From: Spongiactinospora rosea
Lineage (GTDB): Bacteria; Actinomycetota; Actinomycetes; Streptosporangiales; Streptosporangiaceae
Direction: 5' to 3'
NCBI RefSeq assembly: GCF_003315795.1
Contig: NZ_QMEY01000001.1
Span: 620,001 to 684,000, forward strand
Length of the DNA stretch: 64,000 bases
Below the pieces are notes generated by a model. It worked only from the letters and a program-made list of their open reading frames with translations, did not search any database and had not been told where the DNA came from. The translations under genes and the position numbers were made by a program. Of the stretch, positions 29,664 to 38,019 are shown piece by piece; positions within the stretch are counted from its first letter, which is position 1; the number at the start of each line of letters is the position of its first letter.

Positions 29664-30459
29664 GCCGCACTGGAGGCGGTTGCAGGCATGCCGAGTTGCG
29701 GCGCTCGACATCCAGCAGGGCGTGAGGCAGGCGAAGCCTCCGGAGCCAGCACACGGCCCGACCCGGCGAACGTCCGCTCTATGCCTTTGGCGAGGAAGGG
29801 TCATGCAAGCCTGAGAGAACCCTTGCGAGAGCCCCTTGATCGACCGCGCAACAGACCATCCCCGCCCGGCGCAGCCCATGTCGATCACATCACTTCGTCG
29901 ACTGCCGAAGCCTGCGGTGAATGTCCACAGCCATGTAGAAGTCCCTGGGGTGATCAGTTCCAGGTCACCACTGATGGCAGGCCCAGGTCTCCCCTTGTCG
30001 GGCGGAGGCTCTGGGTCCGGCATCAGCGGCGACAGCCGACCATTGGCAGCGGGCGCGTCCGCCTTGCGTATGAGCAAGTAGGCAGGCCGGACCGCCTGGT
30101 ATCCGCGAGCCGCTCCGACTATGGGCACGCGAAGGACCGTCACGGTCGCGGCGTGGTACGAAGCCGCACCTGTCGACACTCTGGCCGTTCATCTCCCGCG
30201 CGGTACGGTGCTGCGCCGATCCGATGCTGCAACCCGCAGGGGTGGGGTGGTGTCCCGCCGAGTGGTGTGAATGGGAACGTCCACGATCCGTTGCCGATGC
30301 TGGACGCCGCGTGCCTGGCCTGACGTGGGTGGAAACCCAACCACCGGCGCCTCTCATCACCCTTCTCCCGCGCCCATGCCGTTTCGAAGCTCCTAAGGGG
30401 TTTTCCACAGGTGGTGGCGTGGCGGGATCGGAGGTTGTCCACAGAATCGGATTCGGCGG
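29664..30459. other. Long region without a convincing gene
   Basis: No frame in these 796 bases gives a recognisable domain, and the longest (minus strand, about 184 codons) has a biased, motif-free composition. The region contains a 13-base word, GGTGTGAATGGGA, at 30264-30276 that recurs at 33680-33692, and two DnaA-box-like 9-mers near its right end. It may be eroded coding sequence. Confidence 0.5.
30401..30443 (+). promoter_or_regulatory. Pair of DnaA-box-like 9-mers
   Basis: TTTTCCACA (30401-30409) and TTGTCCACA (30435-30443) are on the same strand, 34 bases apart start to start. The second is the form preferred at actinomycete origins. No dnaA, dnaN or AT-rich unwinding region is nearby, so this is not the chromosomal origin. 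They lie just ahead of a Vsr-like nuclease gene and may titrate DnaA or be incidental. Confidence 0.4.
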
Positions 30460-31326
30460 GTGGGTGGCATGGTCGGATGGCGCATGCTGCTGTTCGTGGC
30501 GGCAATGATTACGCCGAGGTTTCTCGGCCATGCGGTGTTGGTGTCCGGGCTCGATCCCCGTGTGGTGGCGTGGGGGAAGACGGCGGCGCACCAGTGGGGG
30601 ATCGATACGGCGGCGGCGAGGGCGCCCGCTGAGCCGTGGCCGATGGAGTTCATCGTGCCGCCGGGGTTCGGCGACCCGCCGGGGTGTCTGGTGCGGGAAG
30701 GGGGCGTCGCCGACTGCGATGTGGCGACCCACCTGGGGGTGCGGCTCACCGGGCGGGAGCGCACCGCGATCGACTGCGCGCTGCATCTGCCTCGCCTTGA
30801 GGCGGTGACCGTGCTCGACCAGTTCCTGCGTGCGGGGCTGACAGAAGGCCGGCTGGCCGCGCGGGCGGCCGCGTTGCGCAGGGAGGGCGACCGCCGGCGT
30901 GCCAGGAGCGTGCTGGCCCTGGCCGACGGGGGCGCGGCCTCGCCGCGTGAGACCTGGATCCGGCTGGCCCTGCTCGACGCGCGGCTTCCGGCTCCGCGCA
31001 CCCAGATCCCGGTGCGCCTGCCCGGCGATGACCGCACCCGCTACCTCGATCTCGGCTGGGAGGAGTTCCGGTTGGCGACCGAATACGACGGCGAGGAGCA
31101 TCACACCGCTTCCGCCGATCGGCGCCACGACGACGTCCGCCGTGCCGGGCTGCGGGAGCTGGGCTGGCGCATCATCCCCGTCCGCCGTGACGTCATCCCC
31201 GCCCGGACCGCCGACTACATCGAGAACGTCGCCAACGCCCTTCTCGAACGCGGCTGGAAACCCTCCCACGACCACCTCCTCGCGGTGATGTCCCGGGTCC
31301 GCGCCGCCCGGCGCCGCCCGCCGTGA
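30460..31326 (+). CDS. DUF559/Vsr-like PD-(D/E)xK protein, probably N-terminally shortened
   Basis: Up to 288 residues from a GTG. The C-terminal third has the DUF559/very-short-patch-repair-like core: RYLDLGWEEFRLATEYDGEEHHTASADRRHDDVRRAGLRELGWRIIPVRRD, with candidate catalytic Asp and Glu. The middle (LTGRERTAIDCALHLPRLEAVTVLDQFLRAGL) is typical of the actinobacterial proteins that join an AbiEi-type winged helix to this nuclease fold. The expected N-terminal helix-turn-helix of about 60 residues is missing or unrecognisable, so the true start or integrity is doubtful. No partner gene is adjacent. The role is unknown; genome defence or repair is only a guess. Confidence 0.55.
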   Translation: MGGMVGWRMLLFVAAMITPRFLGHAVLVSGLDPRVVAWGKTAAHQWGIDTAAARAPAEPWPMEFIVPPGFGDPPGCLVREGGVADCDVATHLGVRLTGRERTAIDCALHLPRLEAVTVLDQFLRAGLTEGRLAARAAALRREGDRRRARSVLALADGGAASPRETWIRLALLDARLPAPRTQIPVRLPGDDRTRYLDLGWEEFRLATEYDGEEHHTASADRRHDDVRRAGLRELGWRIIPVRRDVIPARTADYIENVANALLERGWKPSHDHLLAVMSRVRAARRRPP

Positions 31327-31391
31327 GCGACCTGGGGCGGGGTGCCGTCCAGTCGGACATTGACCGTGGAGCTAGGGGCGATATTGGGGGA

Positions 31392-31432
31392 TTGATGTAC
31401 TTTACTCGTATACGTATACTCGTCTACGAGTA
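31392..31432 (+). promoter_or_regulatory. Promoter with overlapping palindromic operator of the PadR gene
   Basis: TTGATG (31392-31397) and TATACT (31415-31420) are 17 bases apart, a near-ideal sigma-70 type promoter. Overlapping the -10 is a perfect palindrome TATACGTATA (31409-31418), and next to it TACTCGT-CT-ACGAGTA (31417-31432). ACTCGT also repeats directly at 31404 and 31418. The ribosome-binding site AGGAGG begins at 31432. The arrangement predicts that a dimeric repressor, most simply the PadR protein itself, blocks its own transcription. Confidence 0.75.
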
Positions 31433-31444
31433 GGAGGAGTGGCC

Positions 31445-32092
31445 GTGGCCAGGCAGCGCAAGGTGAACAACATGCTCGGCCTGGCCGTGCTGTCGGCCCT
31501 CGTGGAAAGGCCCATGCATCCCTACGAGATGGCCGTCGTCCTGCGGGAACGCGGCAAGGACGAGGACATGCCGATCAAGTGGGGCACCCTCTACACCGTG
31601 GTGCGCAACCTGGAGAAGTACGGGTTCATCACCGTGTCGGAGAGCGTCCGGGACGGTTCGCATCCCGAGCGCACGATCTACCAGATCACCGAGGAGGGCC
31701 GGGCGGAGTTCGCCGACTGGGTGCGCGATCTGCTCGCCGAGCCCGAGCGCGAACAGCCGAAGTTCATGGCGGCCCTCTCGGTGTGGCAGATCCTCGGACC
31801 GGAGGAGGCGACGCGGCTGCTCCACCAGCGGCTCACCCTGCTCGACACGGAGATCGCCGACCGGCGAGCGGCACTGGCGGGCTACGCCGGCGACGTGCCG
31901 CGCGTCTTTCTCGTCGAGTCGGAGTACGGCCTGGCCATGCGCGAGGCCGAGGCGGCATGGATCCGATCCCTGCTCGACGAGCTCACCACGGGCTCGTTCC
32001 CCCACCTGGCCGCGTGGCGGGAGTGGTACGAAACCGGCCGGCTGCCGTCCGAGGTGCGATCCCTCGCCGAAAGGGGCGGCCAGACCGACTGA
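31445..32092 (+). CDS. PadR family transcriptional regulator
   Basis: 215 residues. Residues 5-90 are the PadR winged helix (NNMLGLAVLSALVERPMHPYEMAVVLRERG, then KWGTLYTVVRNLEKYGFITVSE and RTIYQITEEG). The C-terminal half is the alpha-helical Vir_act_alpha_C-type dimerisation domain. Start chosen at GTG 31445, seven bases after AGGAGG; a GTG at 31439 leaves no space. It is probably autoregulated through the palindromes at its promoter. Its inducer is unknown; the methyltransferase 170 bases downstream, beyond a terminator, may be a separate unit. Confidence 0.9.
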   Translation: MARQRKVNNMLGLAVLSALVERPMHPYEMAVVLRERGKDEDMPIKWGTLYTVVRNLEKYGFITVSESVRDGSHPERTIYQITEEGRAEFADWVRDLLAEPEREQPKFMAALSVWQILGPEEATRLLHQRLTLLDTEIADRRAALAGYAGDVPRVFLVESEYGLAMREAEAAWIRSLLDELTTGSFPHLAAWREWYETGRLPSEVRSLAERGGQTD

Positions 32093-32108
32093 AACCGCGT
32101 TAACGGAT

Positions 32109-32138
32109 CCGGCGGCGGTGCGGGAACACCGCCGCCGG
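32109..32138 (+). terminator. Hairpin terminator after the PadR gene
   Basis: A perfect 12-bp GC stem (CCGGCGGCGGTG at 32109-32120 with its complement at 32127-32138) closes a six-base loop. It begins 16 bases after the PadR stop. No U-tract follows, which is common in this GC range. Confidence 0.75.
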
Positions 32139-32262
32139 GCCCTCGACCTCGAACCGAAACCCGTGGAACGGAAATCCGGCCGCAAGGTGGCAACCGTAAG
32201 GATAGCCGGGCTTCCGTCCCTGGGCCGGTTCGGACACCACAAGATCCGAAACCGGAGTGACC

Positions 32263-32940
32263 ATGCGTAACACGCAACGCAAGCACACCCAGGCCGTGTC
32301 CATGGAGGGCTCGATGGCGCGGTGGTACGCGCGCCAGCGGGCCTCCGGCCCTCAACTCGCTGAGGTGCGCCGGCTCGCCACCCGCCTCGGCGACGGCCTC
32401 CCGGCCGGTGCCGCCGTCCTCGAAATCGCCCCCGGCCCCGGCTACCTGTCCATCGAGCTCGCCCGGCTCGGCTTCAAGGTGTCCGGCCTCGACCTCAGCC
32501 GGACACTCGTCGAGATCGCCACCGACAACGCCCGCCAGGCGGGCGTGCCCATCGACTTCCACCGCGGCGACGCGGCGGACCTGCCCTTCGCCGACGAAAC
32601 CTTCCGGCTAACGGTGTGCGTGGCGGCGTTCAAGAACTTCGGCAGCCCCGTCCGGGCACTGAACGAGATGCACCGGGTCCTCGGCGAGGGTGGCACGGCC
32701 GTGATCCAGGACATGAACAGGGAGGCGTCCAACGCCGACATCGATGAGGAGGTGCGCGGCATGGATCTCGGCCGCGTCAACTCCCTGATGACCAAGCTCC
32801 CGCTACGCAGCCTACGACGCCGCGCCTATTCCCCCGCCGACTTCCAACGCCTCGCCGCCGAAAGCACATTCGGCACCTGCGAGGTCCACACGTACGGGAT
32901 CAGCGCGGAGGTGCGTCTGACCAGACGCCCTCACCCCTGA
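32263..32940 (+). CDS. Class I SAM-dependent methyltransferase
   Basis: 225 residues. SAM motif I is VLEIAPGPGYLSIELARLG near residue 48, followed by an acidic post-I motif (VSGLDLS) and [23 protein letters not shown], the usual Methyltransf_11/25 layout. MHRVLGEGGTAVIQDMN follows. The C-terminal part (SPADFQRLAAESTFGTCEVHTYGISAEVRL) completes the fold. The substrate is unknown. ATG 32263 is five bases from GGAG; a GTG six bases earlier is possible. It lies downstream of PadR but is separated by a terminator. Confidence 0.85.
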   Translation: MRNTQRKHTQAVSMEGSMARWYARQRASGPQLAEVRRLATRLGDGLPAGAAVLEIAPGPGYLSIELARLGFKVSGLDLSRTLVEIATDNARQAGVPIDFHRGDAADLPFADETFRLTVCVAAFKNFGSPVRALNEMHRVLGEGGTAVIQDMNREASNADIDEEVRGMDLGRVNSLMTKLPLRSLRRRAYSPADFQRLAAESTFGTCEVHTYGISAEVRLTRRPHP

Positions 32941-33902
32941 CACGCCTTTCGCCGGTGGCGTCGCATGGCCCAGGCCGGAGCGGCATCCAGCAGGAGGCTG
33001 GACTCCCACGCCGGCCGGTTCACACGCCGTAGACGCCGCCGGCACCGTCACCCGCCCGGCCCGGCAGCGACCGACCGCCTGCGGTGCGTTGCCCTGGCCA
33101 CGTCGCGAAGCCCGGCCGCAGCCGGGCTTCGACCATCGGCCACAAGGCCGATTGCCGGCTGTCCCACGTCCTCGGACGTACGGGATCTGTCGGGTCGTAC
33201 TGGGCCGGGGCGTTGTCGGATGCGCTGCTGTACGCCTTGCAGTTCGTCGTCAATCAGCCCCGAGGACGTCCGCCGGGGTGAGCCGACCGACGAGGTATCA
33301 AGAGTGCTCCCGGCCTGGGTGGGAAGGTCGGCATGATCTAGGCGATTGGAGCCGTCCGGCCTGCGGCAGTTTTGTTTCGGTCGGGAGCGTGATTGCCTTT
33401 TTCTTCAGTCGCTTGGATCAGATCGACCGGTGGCCTATTGGCTCCGGCTCCGGGCAGGGCCCGGCATGGTCGCTCGGCGTCTTGGTCAGGTGGGTATGAC
33501 CCGTTGCCGTCGGGTGGGATCTGGCACGCAGTTGGTGCGGGGATGGAGACAGCGCTTCTGTTGTGACCAACGACAATCACCGGCTGCCGGTATGCGGTGG
33601 AACCTTTCCGCTGGGGGCTGGTCGCCCACGCAGGTGCTCAGTGCGTGCATGGTGTGGCGGTGATGGCGAATCGCCGAAGGGTGTGAATGGGAGCGTGCAG
33701 ATCGACATTGCGTAGATCGGCCACTCGGCTGCTGGAAGGTTCCATCATTCCGCTGGGTGCGATCATGTGCCGGTGTTCGCTGCCAAGACCGGGGTCATCT
33801 CTGGTGGGGCGCTTTCGGTGCGGGTGACGTCCGGGTTGTTGAGTGGTGGAGTGCTGGGCGGCTGGCTGGTACGTGCCGATGGTGGGCGACCGGCCGGATG
33901 TT
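32941..33902. other. Nearly 1 kb with no convincing gene
   Basis: All frames give short, motif-free products. Visible structure is a hairpin at 33106-33131, some T-rich patches around 33370-33410 that are unusual for this genome, and a word at 33680-33692 shared with 30264-30276. The stretch may be remnants of lost genes or an insertion scar. No transposase motif or terminal inverted repeat was found. Confidence 0.5.
33106..33131. terminator. Perfect GC-rich hairpin
   Basis: CGAAGCCCGGC (33106-33116) pairs perfectly with GCCGGGCTTCG (33121-33131) around a CGCA loop. It lies about 165 bases after the methyltransferase stop, so it may end that transcript, although it is rather distant and lacks a U-tract. 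Confidence 0.5.
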
Positions 33903-34238
33903 TCAGTCGAGAAGGGCGATCAGGCGCTTGGGGGCCTTGAGTCGCCAGGCGTCGGTCAGTAGCTCGCGCAGCTCGGCCTGGTCGACCGCTCCGAGGCGGA
34001 CTCGCATCCAGTTGTAGTTATCGTCGTGACCTTGGCGGATGTAGAACTTGGTGGGCTCGGCGGCGAGTAGGTGGGTGCGCTCGGGGCGGGGGATGGCGAT
34101 GCCGATAGCCTCGTCGTCGTCACCGATCGAGGCGAAGATCTTGTTTCGCACCCGGAAGGTCGGCAGGCCCCACGCGAGCTTTTCGGTGGTCTCTGGAAGG
34201 GAGAGCGCGATCGAACGGACATCATCCACGGTCGTCAT
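33903..34238 (-). CDS. YjbR/MmcQ family protein
   Basis: 111 residues. MTTVDDVRSIALSLPETTEKLAWGLPTFRVRNKIFASI at the N-terminus and WMRVRLGAVDQAELRELLTDAWRLKAPKRL at the C-terminus are the two halves of the YjbR (double wing, CyaY-like) fold. The family is widespread and its function is not established; DNA binding has been suggested from structure. The start is the Met at 34238, where homology begins, not the longer frame upstream. It is divergent from the SWIM-domain gene, with 103 bases between the starts. Confidence 0.88.
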   Translation of the reverse strand: MTTVDDVRSIALSLPETTEKLAWGLPTFRVRNKIFASIGDDDEAIGIAIPRPERTHLLAAEPTKFYIRQGHDDNYNWMRVRLGAVDQAELRELLTDAWRLKAPKRLIALLD

Positions 34239-34341
34239 GTCTCCATACTCAACCAGCTCGGTTTTCTGGCTTCCAGGTGATTCGGAACCATCCGGCTCCC
34301 GGGCACGTCTTGAAGGTAAGGAGCGACAGGGGGAGAGGTAC

Positions 34342-34653
34342 ATGCCATCGGTCGCAGAACTGGTCGAGTCGGAGGTGGCCCGGGTGTCGCAGGCGGTGCG
34401 TGCCCGGGGCGTGGAGTTGGAGCAGGAGGGCGCGGTGCAGCTCGTGCGCTACGCCCCGCTGGTGGTCACCGCCGAGGTCGACGACGCGGCGGCCCGTGTC
34501 GAACTGACCATCGTGGAGGGCTCACTGAGCTGGTTCTGCACTTGCGTTGAGGGCAGGTCGGGCGCGTTCTGTGGGCACTGCGCGGCCACCGCGCTGGCCG
34601 CCTGTCAGCGCAAGGGTTCGCTGGCACGGTCAGGGCAGAGCCCCAGGCCCTAA
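34342..34653 (+). CDS. Short SWIM zinc-finger protein
   Basis: 103 residues. Residues about 60-88 carry a SWIM-type motif: LSWFCTCVEGRSGAFCGHCAATALA, that is CxC followed at a distance by CxH. The N-terminal 60 residues look like the small beta domain that usually precedes SWIM (VQLVRYAPLVVTAEVDDAAARVELT). SWIM fingers bind nucleic acid or protein. The usual large partner domains are absent, so this is a stand-alone or trimmed version. ATG 34342 with GGGAGAGG upstream. Confidence 0.75.
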   Translation: MPSVAELVESEVARVSQAVRARGVELEQEGAVQLVRYAPLVVTAEVDDAAARVELTIVEGSLSWFCTCVEGRSGAFCGHCAATALAACQRKGSLARSGQSPRP

Positions 34654-35059
34654 TCGAATAGGTCGGTGACAAAAGCCCCATCCGCCCTGAGCGGCCGGGG
34701 GTGATCGCCCCATTCCGCACCAGTCGCCCGCAGGATGGACTCTGACCGAATCCCGTTGCTGGCGTCGCCACTCCTGATCGGAAAAAGGTTCCGGGGCCGG
34801 GGGCTCGGCCCCAGCCCGATGGAGACGCCTCTGATCTGGTCCAAGCGACCAGTTGAAAAAAGGTTCAGTGGTGTGTCCGCCTTCAGCGGGAACGGTCGGC
34901 GGGAGACAGCGCGTTCGCTCACATCGCGGTTTGTATCTCCGGTTCCGTGCCGCAAGATCCACTGCTGCTTTAGCATTCGCGGCCAGGGCGGCGCGCCAGC
35001 GCGCTTCTCGCCGGGGCTTGGGGGCCGGGCCCGGTACGCAGGTCGCAGGAGGCGACGAA
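34654..35059. other. Intergenic region without a recognisable gene
   Basis: About 400 bases between the SWIM gene and the broken reductase gene. AAAAAGGTTC occurs twice (near 34783 and 34856). Open frames on both strands lack motifs. The right end contains AGGAGG in front of the pseudogene start at 35060. Confidence 0.45.
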
Positions 35060-35691
35060 ATGCTCGACGCTGAGCCGCAGCCCGCAGGTGGGAAAGTGCT
35101 CTGGCACTTCACGATGTCACTGGCCACCGGCATCTCGGCCCGGCCGGGCCTGATCGATGAGTACGTCCAGACCACCGGCGCCGTGCTGGGCGGCCGGGAC
35201 GGCTGGGATGCCTCGCCTGGCAGCCGCCCGTACGGCGGTGCCTGGAAGGGGCCGATCTTCGTGCTCACCCTCCATTCCGAGGGCGCGGTCCCTGCCGACG
35301 GCGTCATGTTGCTGAACTGCGGTCCGGCCGAGGCGGTGCGGATCGGGCTGGAGGCGGCCGGTGGCAAGAACCTCGAAACGGCTGGGATGCCTCGTCTGGC
35401 AGCCGCCCGTACGGCGGTGTCTGGAAGGGGTCGATCTTCGTGCTCACTCACCATTCCGAGGGCGCGGTCCCTGCCGACGGCGTCATGTTGCTGAACTGTG
35501 GTCCGGCCGAGGCGGTGCGGATCGAGCTGGAGGCGGCCGGTGGCAAGAACCTCGAAGTGGGCCTGATCGACGAGATCGACCCGCACATCGCACCGGTACT
35601 GCTCGGCGAGGGCATTCGGCTCTACGACAACCCGGCGGTGCGCCGATCCGTCCCCACGGGGTCGGCGACGGCGATCCGACGGCGGTCGTGA
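35060..35691 (+). pseudogene. Dihydrofolate reductase/RibD C-terminal domain-like gene, broken by a duplication
   Basis: The frame begins at ATG 35060 with AGGAGG upstream and reads WHFTMSLATGISARPGLIDEY, GAVLGGRDGWD, GPIFVLT, VMLLNCGPAEAVRIGLEAAGGKNLE, which follows the RibD_C/dihydrofolate-reductase-like family. At 35378 the sequence from 35199 is repeated with a period of 179 bases, which is not a multiple of three. Only the second copy continues in frame to VGLIDEIDPHIAPVLLGEGIRLYDNP. Residues normally found between the KN and GLIDEI blocks (a GGxxxxxQFL-type segment) and part of the N-terminus are also missing. The gene is therefore doubly degraded and probably not functional. Confidence 0.78.
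35199..35556. repeat. 179-bp tandem duplication inside the reductase pseudogene
   Basis: 35199-35377 and 35378-35556 are adjacent direct copies differing at 7 of 179 positions by eye, mostly transitions. Both copies run from ACGGCTGGGATG to CCTCGAA. The seven differences suggest the duplication is not very recent, or that copies drifted without selection. Both were read in the raw sequence, so an assembly artefact of identical repeats is unlikely. Confidence 0.93.
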
Positions 35692-36207
35692 ACGTACGGT
35701 ACCGGCCCAGCGTGCCCACCGCCGTGGGGCCTCGCGCCTGACGGCCAGGAGCACGCCCACCCTGCCTCCGCCATTGGGCCCCTTTGGGACGAGATCCTTG
35801 ACAGCTTCACCGGCCGTACGGAAGTGGGGCCACAGCTGAGCGGACCGGCGCTTTCGTCGGCTGGTGCCGGTACTCCGGCATGTGTGGTGACGGAGGTCGC
35901 GTCGATCTTCGTCACCGTAGGGGAGAGTCCGCTGAAATGGGATCGCTTCGGGGCTGGGCGACTCCGGGGCATGGGTGAAGGCGATTTCGCCTACGAGGAG
36001 GAAACGCCCGGGCGGAGCCGGGGGTGTGCGTCGCAGCCTGCGTCGGCCCTGCTTTTCGAGGGCGATCGATTCCTGGCGAGCATGGCCCTCCGCCTGTCAA
36101 TGCTCTTGTTGATTTCAAGTCAACGTGGCTCATGGTTCCGGGCGGGGAGCCCGTCGTCGCAACGCCGTCAAACGGGGCGAGCGGGAGGAAAACGATTGGA
36201 CGACATG
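35692..36207. other. Intergenic region without a recognisable gene
   Basis: About 515 bases between the pseudogene and the EamA operon. One plus-strand frame from 35824 stays open for 167 codons but shows no domain and an unusual composition, so I do not call it. The right end leads into the GntR-type operator at 36208. Confidence 0.45.
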
Positions 36208-36225
36208 TGTCTGGTTGTCAGACAA
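36208..36225. promoter_or_regulatory. GntR-type operator ahead of the EamA-GntR pair
   Basis: TTGTC-A-GACAA (36215-36225) is a perfect 11-base palindrome, and it lies within a second dyad, TGTCTG-N5-CAGACA (36208-36224). Short palindromes of this kind are typical sites of FadR/FCD-type GntR regulators. It ends seven bases before the GTG start of the exporter gene, whose downstream neighbour encodes such a regulator. Confidence 0.68.
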
Positions 36226-36232
36226 TCAAGAG

Positions 36233-37174
36233 GTGAAGTTCAATGGGCCACTTGCCGTGGTCGGTGCCGCGATGTTGTGGGGGACGGCCGGGGCTGCGGG
36301 GGCGTTGGCGGTCCGCGGGGGTGTTGATGTGGCGCCTGTGTCGCTGGCCGCGGCCAGGCTGTTGATCGGTGGGCTGCTGCTGGCCGTCCTCACCGGTGCG
36401 CCCGCTGCGGTTGCGCTGCTGACCGGGAGGGGGCCCGCGCGTGTGCCGATGTTGCTGGCCGCGGTCGCCGCGGCCGGTTACCAGCTCGCGTTCTTCGCGG
36501 CGGTCACCCGGACCGGGGTCGCGATCGGTACGGTCGTGGCGATCGGCAGCGGGCCGATCTTCACCGGGGTGCTGGCCTGGCTGATCGACGGCGTGCGGCC
36601 GACCCCGCGCTGGGCGGCGGCCACCGCGGCGGCGGTCGCGGGGTGCGCCGTGCTGATCGCGGGCGGCGGGGTGGCGGCCGGGGGCGAGGTCCTGTCGGGC
36701 ATCCTGTTCGCGCTGCTGGGGGGCTTGCTGTACGCGTTCTACGCGATCATCGCGGCCCGGGTGATCAGCGCGGGTACGCCGTCGGGGGTGGTGATGGGGG
36801 CGATGTTCGGCGGCGCGGGTGTCGTGATGCTGCCCATTCTGCTGACCTCCGACTTCACCTGGCTGGGGAGTGCGGCGGGCCTCGGTACCGCGGTGTACCT
36901 GGGGTGCGCGACCACCGCGCTGGCGTGTTTCGTGTACGGCCTGGGCCTGCGTACCACTCCGGTCGCCACCGCTGCCACGCTGACTCTCGCCGAGCCCGCT
37001 GTGGCGGCCCTGCTCGGTGTGGTCGTGCTGGGGGAGCGGCTGGCCCCCGCCTCGCTGGCGGGGCTCGGCCTGCTGGCCGCTGCCCTCGTCCTGGTGGCGC
37101 TGCCGAGCGGCGGCGTACGGCTGCTCGTACGGCGGCGCCCGGCCGTGCCGGAGAGGGCAGAATCGTCGGCGTGA
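36233..37174 (+). CDS. EamA family (drug/metabolite superfamily) exporter
   Basis: 313 residues, ten transmembrane helices in two EamA halves (GPLAVVGAAMLWGTAGAAGALAV at the start; second repeat from about residue 150, LSGILFALLGGLLYAFYAIIAARV). LAEPAVAALLGVVVLGERLAPASLAGLGLLAAALVL is the conserved last part. Substrate unknown; a metabolite exporter. GTG 36233 is the likely start: it is only seven bases from the operator palindrome and there is little room for a leader, so the transcript may be nearly leaderless. The stop overlaps the GntR gene by four bases. Confidence 0.85.
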   Translation: MKFNGPLAVVGAAMLWGTAGAAGALAVRGGVDVAPVSLAAARLLIGGLLLAVLTGAPAAVALLTGRGPARVPMLLAAVAAAGYQLAFFAAVTRTGVAIGTVVAIGSGPIFTGVLAWLIDGVRPTPRWAAATAAAVAGCAVLIAGGGVAAGGEVLSGILFALLGGLLYAFYAIIAARVISAGTPSGVVMGAMFGGAGVVMLPILLTSDFTWLGSAAGLGTAVYLGCATTALACFVYGLGLRTTPVATAATLTLAEPAVAALLGVVVLGERLAPASLAGLGLLAAALVLVALPSGGVRLLVRRRPAVPERAESSA

Positions 37175-37884
37175 GCATGCCACTGCGACCGGTCTCGACG
37201 GTCAGCGCGCTGGCCGACGCGCTGCGCGCCAGAGTGCTGTCCGGAGAGATCGAGCCGGGCACGGCGCTGCCGGAGCAGGAGATCGCGGCGGCGTACGGCG
37301 TGGCGCGTCCCACCGTGCGCGAGGCGCTGGCCGCGCTCGCGCACGAGGGCTTGCTCCGGCGCGAACGCAACCGTAGTGCGCATGTGCCGGTGGTGAGCGC
37401 GGAGGATCTGGCCGACCTGATGTTCGTACGCCGGCCCCTGGAGGAGCTGATGGCCACGGCGCTGGCCGGGCGGCGGGTGGCGGAGGCCGAGGCGGCGCTG
37501 GAGCGGATGGCGGAGTTGCCGCCGGGGTCGCCGTGGGGGCACGTCGTGGCCGAGCACATGGCGCTGCACCAGGCGCTGATCGTCGCGGTGGGCAGCCCGC
37601 GGCTGGAGCGCCTGTACGGCACGCTGGCCGCCGAGACCCGCCTGGGGCTGGTACGGCTGCGGCGCGTCTACGACGAGGACCGCGCGGCCCTGATCGCCGA
37701 GCACCGCGACCTCCTGGACGCCATCGCGGCAGGCCCTGCCGAGGCCGCCCGCGCCGCCGTACGCGCCCACCTGGACCACTCCTGGGGCGACCACACGCCA
37801 GACCACGCCGAAGGCCAGGGGGCAGGTCACGCGCCGGGTGTTCTCGCGGACCGTTCGCAAGGCCATTTCGAAGAGCACGCGTAA
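37171..37884 (+). CDS. GntR family regulator, FCD (FadR-type) subfamily
   Basis: 237 residues from GTG 37171 (or 235 from ATG 37177). The winged helix is at residues 8-70 (LADALRARVLSGEIEPGTALPEQEIAAAYGVARPTVREALAALAHEGLL). The all-helical FCD ligand domain follows, with likely metal-binding His residues in EHMALHQALIVAVGS and AEHRDLLDAI. After the FCD domain a 35-residue tail is rich in His, Asp, Glu and Gly, which is unusual. Coupled to the exporter gene, it probably controls that gene through the palindrome at 36215. Confidence 0.88.
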   Translation: MSMPLRPVSTVSALADALRARVLSGEIEPGTALPEQEIAAAYGVARPTVREALAALAHEGLLRRERNRSAHVPVVSAEDLADLMFVRRPLEELMATALAGRRVAEAEAALERMAELPPGSPWGHVVAEHMALHQALIVAVGSPRLERLYGTLAAETRLGLVRLRRVYDEDRAALIAEHRDLLDAIAAGPAEAARAAVRAHLDHSWGDHTPDHAEGQGAGHAPGVLADRSQGHFEEHA

Positions 37885-38019
37885 GGCCACGCGCCGGTCC
37901 ATACACAAGGCCATCCCGAAGACCACCAGTCAGGCCACCCACGGACCATACGCCGGACTGCGAGCGGTGCGGCAGGTGCAGAGCAGGCGTGGGGGCGGGG
38001 GGTTGGTTTGGGGTGTTAT

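Noticed and set aside
29625..30179. Minus-strand frame of about 184 codons in the gene-free stretch
   Set aside because: Composition and lack of any motif look random, and it includes part of the palindrome operator.
30401..30443. Chromosomal replication origin
   Set aside because: Only two DnaA-box-like words, no dnaA/dnaN neighbours and no AT-rich unwinding element.
34630..35760. Minus-strand frame of about 376 codons opposite the reductase pseudogene
   Set aside because: Its internal repeat is only the reflection of the 179-bp duplication, and the plus strand matches a real family.
35824..36327. Plus-strand frame of about 167 codons before the EamA gene
   Set aside because: No domain and odd composition; it runs through the GntR operator and into the exporter gene in another phase.
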